The notes under the pieces were generated by a model. It had not been told where the DNA came from. It made no database searches and saw nothing but the letters and a program-made list of their open reading frames with translations. Shown here piece by piece: positions 55,001 to 64,000 of a DNA stretch of 64,000 nucleotides. The position numbers and the translations under genes are program-made. The first letter of the stretch is position 1, and every line of letters begins with the position of its first letter. The stretch is from NCBI GenBank assembly GCA_963680875.1, contig OY804585.1, positions 30,618,186-30,682,185 of the forward strand, in the 5' to 3' direction. The stretch comes from Bathymodiolus brooksi (taxonomy: Eukaryota > Mollusca > Bivalvia > Mytilida > Modiolidae).

Positions 55001-58000
55001 CCTGCTTTAGTGACCACCTCTATTAAGTTACAGTCAAACCTGCTTTAGTGGCCATCTCTATTAAGTTACAGTCAAACCTGCTTTAGTGGCCATCTCTATT
55101 AAGTTACAGTCAAACCTGCTTTAGTGACCACCTTTATTAAGTTACAGTCAAACCTGCTTTAGTGACCACCTCTATTAAGTTACAGTTAAATCTACTTTAG
55201 TGACCACCTCTATTAAGTTACAGTCAAACCTGCTTTAGTGACCACCTCTATTAAGTTACAGTCAAACCTGCTATAGTGACCACCTCTATTAAGCTAGTCA
55301 AACCAGCTTTAGTGACCACCTCTATTAAGTTACAGTCAAACCTACGTTAGTGACCACCTCTATTAAGTTACAGTCAAGTGACCACCTCTATTAAGTTACA
55401 GTCAAACCTGCTTTAGTGACCACCTCTATTAAGTTACAGTCAAACCTACTTTAGTGACCATCTCTATTAAGTTACAGTCAAACCTACTTTAGTGACCACC
55501 TCTATTAAGTTAGTCAAATCTACTTTAGTGACCACCTCTATTAAGTTAGTCAAACCTGCATTAGTGACCACCTCTATTAAGTTACAGTCAAACCTGCTTT
55601 AGTGACCACCTCTATTAAGTTACAGTCAAACCTGCTTTAGTGACCACCTCTATTAAGTTACAGTCAAGCCTGCTTTAGTGACCACCTCTATTAAGTTACA
55701 GTCAAACCTGCTTTAGTGACCACCTCTATTAAGTTACAGTCAAGCCTGCTTTAGTGACCACCTCTATTAAGTTACAGTCAAACCAGCTTTAGTGACCACC
55801 TCTATTAAGTTACAGTCAAACCTGCTTTAGTGATCACCTCTATTGAGTTAGTCAAACCTGCTTTAGTGACCACCTCTATTAAGTTACAGTCAAATCTACT
55901 TTAGTGACCACCTGTATTAAGTTACAGTCAAACCTACTTTAGTGACCACCTCTATTAAGTCACAGTCAAACCTACTTTAGTGACCACCTCTATTAAGTTA
56001 CAGTCAAACCTGCTTTAGTGACCACCTCTATTAAGTTACAGTCAAACCTGCTTTAGTGACCACCTCTATTAAGTTACAGTCAAACCTGCTTTAGTGACCA
56101 CCTCTATTAAGTTACAGTCAAACCTGCTTTAGTGACCACCTCTATTAAGTTACAGTCAAACCTGCTTTAGTCGCCATCTCTATTAAGTTACAGTCAAACC
56201 TGCTTTAGTGACCACCTCTATTAAGTTACAGGCAAACCTGCTTTAGTGACCACCTCTATTAAGTTACAGTTAAATCTACTTTAGTGACCACCTCTATTAA
56301 GTTACAGTCAAACCTACTTTAGTGACCACCTCTATTAAGTTACAGTCAAACCTACGTTAGTGACCACCTCTATTAAGTTACAGTCAAACCTGCTTTAGTG
56401 ACCACCTCTATTAAGTTACAGTCAAACCTGCGTTAGTGACCACCTCTATTAAGTTACAGTCAAACCTGCTTTAGTGACCACCTCTATTAAGTTACAGTCA
56501 AACCTGCATTAGTGACCACCTCTATTAAGTTACAGTCAAACCTACTTTAGTGACCACCTCTATTAAGTTACAGTCAAGTGACCACCTCTATTAAGTTAGT
56601 CAAACCTGCTTTAGTGACCACCTCTATTAAGTTACGATCAAACCTGCTTTAGTGACCACCTCTATTAAGTTACAATCAAACCTACTTTAGTGACCACCTC
56701 TATTAAGTTACAGTCAAATCTACTTTAGTGACCACCTCTATTAAGTTACAGTCAAACCAGCTTTAGTGACCACCTCTATTAAGTTAGTCAAACCTGCTTT
56801 AGTGACCACCTCTATTAAGTTACAGTCAAACCTGCTTTAGTGACCACCTCTATTAAGTTACAGTCAAACCTGCTTTAGTGGCCATCTCTATTAAGTTACA
56901 GTCAAACCTGCTTTAGTGACCACCTTTATTAAGTTACAGTCAAACCTGCTTTAGTGACCACCTCTATTAAGTTACAGTCAAACGTAATTTAGTGACCACC
57001 TCTATTAAGTTAGTCAAATCTACTTTAGTGACCACCTCTATTAAGTTAGTCAAACCTGCATTAGTGACCACCTCTATTAAGTTACAGTCAAACCTGCTTT
57101 AGTGACCACCTCTATTAAGTTACAGTCAAACCTGCTTTAGTGACCACCTCTATTAAGTTACAGTCAAGCCTGCTTTAGTGACCACCTCTATTAAGTTACA
57201 GTCAAACTTGCTTTAGTGACCACCTCTATTAAGTTACAGTCAAACCTGCTTTAGTGACCACCTCTATTAAGTTAGTCAAACCTGCTTTAGTTACCACCTC
57301 TATTAAGTTACAGTCAAACCTGCTTTAGTGACCACCTCTATTAAGTTACAGTCAAGTGACCACCTCTATTAAGTTACAGTCAAACCTGCTTTAGTGACCA
57401 CCTCTATTAAGTTACAGTCAAACCTACTTTAGTGACCACATCTATTAAGTTACAGTCAAACCTACTTTAGTGACCACCTCTATTAAGTTACAGTCAAATC
57501 TACTTTAGTGACCACCTCTATTAAGTTACAGTCAAACCAGCTTTAGTGACCACCTCTATTAAGTTACAGTCAAACCTGCTTTAGTGATCACCTCTATTGA
57601 GTTAGTCAAACCTGCTTTAGTGACCACCTCTATTAAGTTACAGTCAAATCTACTTTAGTGACCACCTCTATTAAGTTACAGTCAAACCTACTTTAGTGAC
57701 CACCTCTATTAAGTCACAGTCAAACCTACTTTAGTGACCACCTCTATTAAGTTACAGTCAAACCTGCTTTAGTGACCACCTCTATTAAGTTACAGTCAAA
57801 CCTACTTTAGTGACCACCTCTATTAAGTTACAGTCAAGTGACCACCTCTATTAAGTTAGTCAAACCTGCTTTAGTGACCACCTCTATTAAGTTACGATCA
57901 AACCTGCTTTAGTGACCACCTCTATTAAGTTACAATCAAACCTACTTTAGTGACCACCTCTATTAAGTTACAGTCAAATCTACTTTAGTGACCACCTCTA

Positions 58001-60414
58001 TTAAGTTACAGTCAAACCAGCTTTAGTGACCACCTCTATTAAGTTAGTCAAACCTGCTTTAGTGACCACCTCTATTAAGTTACAGTCAAACCTGCTTTAG
58101 TGACCACCTCTATTAAGTTACAGTCAAACCTGCTTTAGTGGCCATCTCTATTAAGTTACAGTCAAACCTGCTTTAGTGACCACCTTTATTAAGTTACAGT
58201 CAAACCTGCTTTAGTGACCACCTCTATTAAGTTACAGTCAAACGTAATTTAGTGACCACCTCTATTAAGTTAGTCAAATCTACTTTAGTGACCACCTCTA
58301 TTAAGTTAGTCAAACCTGCATTAGTGACCACCTCTATTAAGTTACAGTCAAACCTGCTTTAGTGACCACCTCTATTAAGTTACAGTCAAACCTGCTTTAG
58401 TGACCACCTCTATTAAGTTACAGTCAAGCCTGCTTTAGTGACCACCTCTATTAAGTTACAGTCAAACTTGCTTTAGTGACCACCTCTATTAAGTTACAGT
58501 CAAACCTGCTTTAGTGACCACCTCTATTAAGTTAGTCAAACCTGCTTTAGTTACCACCTCTATTAAGTTACAGTCAAACCTGCTTTAGTGACCACCTCTA
58601 TTAAGTTACAGTCAAGTGACCACCTCTATTAAGTTACAGTCAAACCTGCTTTAGTGACCACCTCTATTAAGTTACAGTCAAACCTACTTTAGTGACCACA
58701 TCTATTAAGTTACAGTCAAACCTACTTTAGTGACCACCTCTATTAAGTTACAGTCAAATCTACTTTAGTGACCACCTCTATTAAGTTACAGTCAAACCAG
58801 CTTTAGTGACCACCTCTATTAAGTTACAGTCAAACCTGCTTTAGTGATCACCTCTATTGAGTTAGTCAAACCTGCTTTAGTGACCACCTCTATTAAGTTA
58901 CAGTCAAATCTACTTTAGTGACCACCTCTATTAAGTTACAGTCAAACCTACTTTAGTGACCACCTCTATTAAGTCACAGTCAAACCTACTTTAGTGACCA
59001 CCTCTATTAAGTTACAGTCAAACCTGCTTTAGTGACCACCTCTATTAAGTTACAGTCAAACGTACTTTAGTGACCACCTCTATTAAGTTAGTCAAATCTA
59101 CTTTAGTGACCACCTCTATTAAGTTACAGTCAAACGTAATTTAGTGACCACCTCTATTAAGTTACAGTCAAACCTGATTTAGTGACCACCTCTATTAAGT
59201 TACAGTTAAACCTGCTTTAGTGACCACCTCTATTAAGTTACAGTCAAACCTACTTTAGTGACCACCTCTATTAAGTTACAGTCAAATCTACTTTAGTGAC
59301 CACCTCTATTAAGTTACAGTCAAACCAGCTTTAGTGACCACCTCTATTAAGTTATAGTCAAACCTGCTTTAGTGACCACCTCTATTAAGTTACAGTCAAA
59401 CCTGCTTTAGTGACCACCTCTATTAAGTTACAGTCAAACCTGCTTTAGTCACCATCTCTATTAAGTTACAGTCAAACCTGCTTTAGTGACCACCTCTATT
59501 AAGTTACAGGCAAACCTGCTTTAGTGACCACCTCTATTAAGTTACAGTTAAATCTACTTTAGTGACCACCTCTATTAAGTTACAGTCAAACCTACTTTAG
59601 TGACCACCTCTATTAAGTTACAGTCAAACCTACGTTAGTGACCACCTCTATTAAGTTACAGTCAAACCTGATTTAGTGACCACCTCAAATTAAGTTACAG
59701 TCAAACCTGCGTTAGTGACCACCTCTATTAAGTTACAGTCAAACCTGCTTTAGTGACCACCTCTATTAAGTTACAGTCAAACCTGCATTAGTGACCACCT
59801 CTATTAAGTTACAGTCAAACCTACTTTAGTGACCACCTCTATTAAGTTACAGTCAAGTGACCACCTCTATTAAGTTGGTCAAACCTGCTTTAGTGACCAC
59901 CTCTATTAAGTTACGATCAAACCTGCTTTAGTGACCACCTCTATTAAGTTACAATCAAACCTACTTTAGTGACCACCTCTATTAAGTTACAGTCAAATCT
60001 ACTTTAGTGACCACCTCTATTAAGTTACAGTCAAACCAGCTTTAGTGACCACCTCTATTAAGTTACAGTCAAACCTGCTTTAGTGACCACCTCTATTAAG
60101 TTACAGTCAAACCTGCTTTAGTGACCACCTCTATTAAGTTACAGTCAAACCTACTTTAGTGACCATCTCTATTAAGTTACAGTCAAACCTACTTTAGTGA
60201 CTACCTCTATTAAGTTACAGTCAAACCTGCTTTAGTGACCACCGCTATTAAGTTACAGTCAAGCCTGCTTTAGTGACCACCTCTATTAAGTTACAGTCAA
60301 GCCTGCTTTAGTGACCACCTCTATTAAGTTACAGTCAAGCCTGCTTTAGTGACCACCTCTATTAAGTTACATTTAAACCTGCTTTAGTGACCACCTCTAT
60401 TAAGCAATAACTTG
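52049..60414 (+). repeat. 38-bp satellite array, about 220 copies, inside a troponin T intron
   Basis: The unit is TTACAGTCAAACCTGCTTTA GTGACCACCTCTATTAAG (38 bp). Frequent variants: a 36-bp form lacking CA (TTAGTCAAACC), a 28-bp form lacking ACCTGCTTTA (TTACAGTCAAGTGACC), and point variants CCAGC, CCTAC, CAATC, CGATC and GGCCATCTC. A higher-order organisation is visible, with identical runs of variants about 1,260 bp apart. No open reading frame or CRISPR-like spacers. Confidence 0.95.
56515..59060 (+). repeat. 1,260-bp higher-order repeat, two essentially identical copies
   Basis: The sequence from about 56,515 to 57,775 repeats from about 57,775 to 59,060 with the same order of variants. 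Examples: the 28-bp units at 56,573/57,833, the CAATCAAACC unit at 56,673/57,933, the AACGTAATTT unit at 56,981/58,241 and the ATTGAGTTAGTC unit at 57,597/58,857. All are offset by exactly 1,260 bp. Outside this block neighbouring units differ, so this is a recent segmental tandem duplication. Confidence 0.85.
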
Positions 60415-61322
60415 TATTATGTGACCTTAATCTAATTTCTCTTCATGGTGCTTTTCATATCAATGAAACCTGTCTTATGTGACCCTATTTCAATGATCCA
60501 TTAGAAGGTCAAATAAGACAAGTTTGACTGTATTTGTCAATACCATTATGTAAAATTATATAATTCTTAGCAGAAATTCCCAGAAGCCAACTGAAAATAA
60601 AAATAAAAAATAAAATAACCAAACTCAATCAACAGTTCAACTAAAATTCAGTTTAGTTTCCATATTTAAATTGCGCAAATTCTACAACTCCCCAAAGAAA
60701 GGAGTTAAATTTAAATCAATATTGGGCATAGTCACTAATTGCATATTTGGACGTGAATCAAACTATCATATAATAAAGGCCACAACTGTCCCTCTGAGTG
60801 TGTTTAATATTATGGTTAATATATAGAGTATGTACCAGTAGATGAGGTGTGATTCAAGATTCTCTTCTCATTGCACAAAAGAAAAATACCCTATCAAGTA
60901 GTCCCTTCTTATCAGGCCACTCCTGACAAAGGCCAAATAAATTGTTCCCCTTAAGAGAGACCATCCCTCTTATATGGTAATTATTTTCATAGCAGAAGGG
61001 GCGTCCTTATAAGTGGGGGTTACTGTATAAGAATATTCTAAGTAATTTTTGTGGAAGTTTGTGTCGTCCAAGCTTTTGTTGTTTTGTTTTCTTTTACCAT
61101 TTTGCTTGTAAGGTTGTTGATTTTTTTGTATCAGGAACATTCGTTTATTTGAATATCTTTTTGGATTAAGATACTCACATCACACATGTATCATTAGTAA
61201 GAAAGGGTACAGATGTAACTGAACATGAGAGACTATCAAATTTTCCAGGCAGACGCACATTAAATGAAAGGAACTGTGCTTTTATTGCTGTTTTATTTCT
61301 AGTATTTTTATTCAGTACTTAC
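60415..61322. other. Troponin T intron with diverged satellite relatives
   Basis: GAAACCTGTCTTATGTGACC (about 60,465-60,484), GACAAGTTTGACTGTATTTG (about 60,518) and CCTTATAAGTGGGGGTTACT (about 61,004) resemble the satellite unit or its flanks. They may be the dispersed parent sequence from which the array grew. Confidence 0.5.
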
Positions 61323-61361
61323 GATTCATCAACCTTGACTCCCATTGAACTTCTATTTTTT
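61323..61361 (-). CDS. TnT: Troponin T, 39-bp exon
   Basis: The acceptor TTTTTCTTCTTGCAG precedes 61,361 and the donor GTAAGTA follows 61,323 (minus). The first base completes the split Gly codon of the previous exon (GG|A). The exon then reads KNRSSMGVKVDE plus two bases of a Ser codon. The alternative frames either stop at once (AAA AAA TAG) or break phase with both neighbours. The short basic linker fits the region between the tropomyosin/TnI-binding coiled coil and the C-terminal block. Confidence 0.8.
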
Positions 61362-62340
61362 CTGCAAGAAGAAAAAAAATTACAATGTACATACATGTAT
61401 CTGCAAAAATATTTGCCACTTACAAATTACAATATTAATATAGATATCTGCAAAAAATATTTGTTATTTGCTTAATATATAAGGTATAAATTTTAGAAAT
61501 GTCTTTAATTTCTTTTAAGCTACCGGTATTTATGAATAAAATAAATAAGGTCTGCACCATTTTTTTTACTAGTACTGATGAAACATTGCATATAGATATA
61601 CAACTAAATTACAGTTAAATATTGTTATTACCAAATCTGATAAGGGCTATTCCAGAAAAAAAAATGTATGGGGAGAGGGTCGGGATGGAAGGCACTTTTT
61701 GCCAAGACCCACTAAAAATACAATTTTAAGAAGAAACTAAGTTGCATCATGTCAAATGTTGTTATGAACCCATCACCCATGAACATTAATGAGTATCAAT
61801 ATAAAGTGCCTTTCATACCCCCCCATATAACTTTTCCTGGAATAGTCCTAAGTTGTTTCTGTAAATAACTTTGAGTAAACAACTGGTCTGTTCATAGTAG
61901 CTGTTAACTTAATTTACCCCTGGATAACTCAACTACCGTACTCGGCTATTGAAGTAAACTTTTTGGTCTTATCTAATCTGGCACAATCAAGCTTGACTGT
62001 ATAAAATATTAATGGTTACTAATTGGATACAGACTTATTTATCATGAGCTGTTAATTAATATCTCTGACCAATAACATATGCCTGCATTGTAAGAGAGGT
62101 GTATGGGTGGTCAAGCTGCAATGGTAATTGACCACTTAATGACCATAAGCCTAATACTACTGATGTAGATTTGCCAAAGGGGTGGCCTTATAAGACGGGG
62201 ACAACTACTGTATCAGTGCCCCCCCAAAAAATGCCAAAGTAGAGCATTCCTAAAAAGAGACTACACACTAATTATTAACAAAAGTTAAAATTAACATGTA
62301 TATCAGATTTAAGGTCTTCTCTTTAAATATTTTAACTAAC
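61362..62340. other. Troponin T intron
   Basis: No supported element besides a satellite-flank-like segment near 62,175-62,215 (GTGGCCTTATAAGACGGGGA). About 61,660-61,850 contains an imperfect inverted pair around TTCCAGAAAAAAAAATGTATGG / ATATAACTTTTCCTGGAATAG, with AGGCACTTTTTGCCA / AAGTGCCTTTCATACC. Confidence 0.5.
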
Positions 62341-62381
62341 CCTTTGTTCATTTGTCTAGCTCTCTCTGATAATTCTATCAT
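62341..62381 (-). CDS. TnT: Troponin T, 41-bp exon
   Basis: The acceptor GTTTTGTTTATTTACAG precedes 62,381 and the donor GTTAGT follows 62,341 (minus). It starts in phase 0 after ...KRQQYD and reads MIELSERARQMNK plus two bases of a Gly codon. This parallels the 'YDLKELNERQRQ' end of the coiled coil in insect troponin T (from memory). The donor GTTAGT is weaker than the GTAAGT used by the other exons. Confidence 0.85.
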
Positions 62382-62481
62382 CTGTAAATAAACAAAACAA
62401 CAATTTATATGACATAAACAATAGTAAATCAAAAGATTTAATCAGAATCAAATCCCTCATCTAATTAAATTACAATTATAG

Positions 62482-62714
62482 AGGGGTCGTCGTGATCGCA
62501 TGGTGGTTGGATTTACAACAACTTATGCAACCAGTGAGTTTGAATCCAGCTCTTGGTGAGGTGCACTCAATAAAATATAATGTGATAACGTTTGTCAGTG
62601 ACTTGCGGCAGGTCAATGTTTTTTTTCCCGGTTTCCTTCACCAATAAAACTGACCGCCATGATATAATTGAAATATTGTTGATATTGGCGTTAAACACCA
62701 TAACCCTAACCCTA
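62482..62714 (+). mobile_element. SINE-1, near full length, in troponin T intron
   Basis: Head GGGGTCGTCGTGATCGCATG GTGG, B-box GTGAGTTTGAATCCAGC, body, and tail GGCGTTAAACACCATAACCC TAACCCTA. Antisense to the gene. Confidence 0.85.
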
Positions 62715-62971
62715 CATTTACTGTGTAAGTTTAACTTGGTTTTGAACAATTGTCCATTCCAAAACAATTAAATTGATCCTACAGGTGGTTGATTAGTAAG
62801 TAAGGATACTGATGTAAATGAACAAGAGAGCTTACTTTATACTTTTACAAAGTAAAGAAAGAGTGATTTAATTGTTGTTCTACATTTTACAGTCACCGTC
62901 AAGTCTTTAATAATGGGCATAACTCATACCCTAAAATAAGTGTGAAATGACCACTAGCCTGCAGTTGAGTG

Positions 62972-63117
62972 GACTGTTGTATTTGTGAGCTAGCAGTGTG
63001 AAAATCCAACCATGTTGGTCTAATGCTAAACAGACATCATCATTTCATCGAAAGTAACTTGTTCTTGTCATGATACAGATTTATAAAATTTTTCACTTTG
63101 TATTAAACAACAAACAC
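62972..63117 (+). mobile_element. SINE-2 3' half in troponin T intron
   Basis: GACTGTTGTATTTGTGAGCT AGCA, CATCATCATTTCATCGAAAG, ACTTGTTCTTGTCATGATAC and TATTAAACAACAAACAC: SINE-2 sequence from inside the central module to the tail. Confidence 0.7.
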
Positions 63118-63262
63118 TTTATTTATAGCAGGTTCTTCAATGACATTTTATTTATAAGTGACCTTGATATAAGTGTGAAATGACCTTTAGCCTGAGGTTG
63201 ATTGTTCCTCTTTACTTAAAATGGAATGCAAATTGTAATTTCCAAAACTTGATAGAACTTTC

Positions 63263-63470
63263 TTTTATATAAACTTTGTCTTCTGTAATAAAAACTTACA
63301 TCATACTGTTGACGTTTTATATAAACTTTGTCTTCTGTAATAATAACTTACATCATACTGTTGACGTTTTATATAAACTTTGTCTTCTGTAATAAAGACT
63401 TACATCATACTGTTGACGTTTTATATAAACTTTGTCTTCTGTAATAAAGACTTACATCATACTGTTGACG
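63263..63470 (-). repeat. 52-bp tandem repeat (4 copies) spanning the exon end and splice donor
   Basis: Four units start at 63,263, 63,315, 63,367 and 63,419 and differ at only a few positions. On the minus strand each unit carries CGTCAACAGTATGAT (last 15 nt of the exon), GTAAGT, a short stretch ending TTATTACAG, and AAGACAAAGTTTATATAAAA. The exon therefore has its own 3' end and donor copied three more times downstream. Confidence 0.95.
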
Positions 63471-63668
63471 TTTGAATTTCTGTTCTTGGTCATACTGTTC
63501 TCCCATTAATTTGTGGAGTTTTTCATGAAGTTCTTTGGCTTTTTGTATCAAACCATCAGATTTGAGGCCGTCTAAAGCTAAAGCTTGAATTCTCTGAGCT
63601 AATATGGCACGTTTTTCCTCTTCTAATTGTTCTTTAGATTTTTGCAATTCTTCTTGTTTCTGTTCTGC
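63456..63668 (-). CDS. TnT: Troponin T, 213-bp coiled-coil exon
   Basis: The acceptor TCTCCCTATTTAG precedes 63,668 and the donor GTAAGT follows 63,456 (minus). Phase 0 at both ends, 71 codons. It reads AEQKQEELQKSKEQLEEEKR, then RIQALALDGL, KAKELHEKLHKLMGEQYD and KFKRQQYD. The order EQLEEEK - R.Q.LAL.GL - KA.EL...L..L..E.YD - KRQ.YD is that of invertebrate troponin T, covering the end of the tropomyosin-binding helix and the start of the TnI/TnC-binding coiled coil. The open frame runs about 17 codons past the donor before stopping. Upstream exons lie outside the window. Confidence 0.92.
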
Positions 63669-64000
63669 CTAAATAGGGAGAGAATAAAGAAAAAATTACA
63701 ACTGTAATGTACAAATGTATTCTCAATACTTGACAACGAAAAAATTCAAGACATATTCAACATTTTTTTTTCATAACCTTCAATTTATCACAATAGTATT
63801 ATCAAAACAGAACCATCTTATTATTAGTTTATAATAAAATACACATACTTTATATACGTGTACTTTAAACACAGTGTATTTATAAACAAATATTAGAAAG
63901 GCAGTTTTGTAATAATATTATATTTATACCACGGTTTTTCGAGTTAAACAGGTAAACAATCGAGCGTGAAACGTGAGTTTGCTTAACAGTTTAACTCCGA
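63669..64000. other. Troponin T intron, upstream of the 213-bp exon
   Basis: AT-rich; no further exon is recognised before the window ends. Confidence 0.6.

Noticed and set aside
52049..60414. CRISPR-like array
   Set aside because: The 38-bp units are directly adjacent with no unique spacers, and the setting is a eukaryotic intron. It is satellite DNA.
62567..62767. Minus-strand 66-codon frame in the troponin T intron
   Set aside because: SINE-1 sequence, no splice sites.
1..64000. LTR retrotransposons or endogenous viruses
   Set aside because: No paired long terminal repeats, integrase or gag-like motifs were recognised in either strand.

Overview
The window looks like AT-rich nuclear DNA of a bivalve mollusc, possibly mytilid-like. 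The evidence is tRNA-derived SINEs carrying the '...GGCGTTAAACA...' 3' module common in bivalves, several other dispersed repeats I recall from mussel sequence, decayed LINE and Penelope-like fragments, many short inverted-repeat transposons, and one well-supported host gene. There is no sign of bacterial gene organisation. Species-level assignment is not possible from sequence alone.

Host gene. The right end (about 51,069-63,668, minus strand) holds the last five coding exons of a troponin T gene (213, 41, 39, 37 and 168 bp). Splice sites and reading phases fit throughout, and the 165 encoded residues end in an acidic tail. The intron between the 39-bp and 37-bp exons is mostly an 8.4-kb satellite of about 220 copies of a 38-bp unit. 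It stops 64 bp from the next acceptor and contains a 1,260-bp higher-order duplication. The largest exon here ends in a fourfold 52-bp tandem repeat that copies its last 15 nt and its splice donor. A possible terminal exon of an unknown gene lies at 2,715-2,962 (plus), and a possible membrane-anchored C-terminus at 46,971-47,204 (plus).

Mobile DNA. (1) SINE-1 has a tRNA-like head and tails such as CCCTAA or ACCATAA repeats. (2) SINE-2 has a tRNA head, a central module and ACTC tails, and shares its 3' module with SINE-1. One SINE-2 copy (6,951-9,902) has its central 56-bp module amplified into about 35 tandem copies, a satellite being born inside a SINE. (3) A type-II tRNA-like (SINE-3) copy lies at 35,867-35,956. 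(4) LINE C-termini and 3' ends occur at 1-640, 1,597-2,050, 6,640-6,876, 10,595-11,755, 14,778-15,010, 22,148-23,775, 24,264-24,320 and 47,480-47,594. (5) A Penelope-like reverse transcriptase fragment is at 28,790-29,335. (6) A broken vertnin/OTU-like transposon gene spans 19,480-21,440. (7) DNA transposons: three CAGGGGCGG-ended MITEs with 5-bp target duplications; MITEs flanked by TTA with GGG...CCC ends; a Mutator-like element with a 9-bp target duplication (40,181-41,550); a 380-bp near-perfect palindrome with an 8-bp target duplication (12,020-12,399); and a 917-bp long-inverted-repeat element (30,449-31,365).

Layout. 1-2.6 kb LINE debris; 2.6-3.0 kb possible exon; 3-6.6 kb mostly featureless AT-rich DNA; 6.6-9.9 kb LINE end and expanded SINE-2; 10-12.4 kb decayed LINE and palindrome; 12.4-19.4 kb sparse repeats; 19.4-23.8 kb transposon gene and LINE; 24-49.5 kb a dense mosaic of MITEs, SINEs and minisatellites; 49.5-64 kb the 3' half of troponin T with its intronic satellite. 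Most short open frames in the window are chance or repeat-derived.
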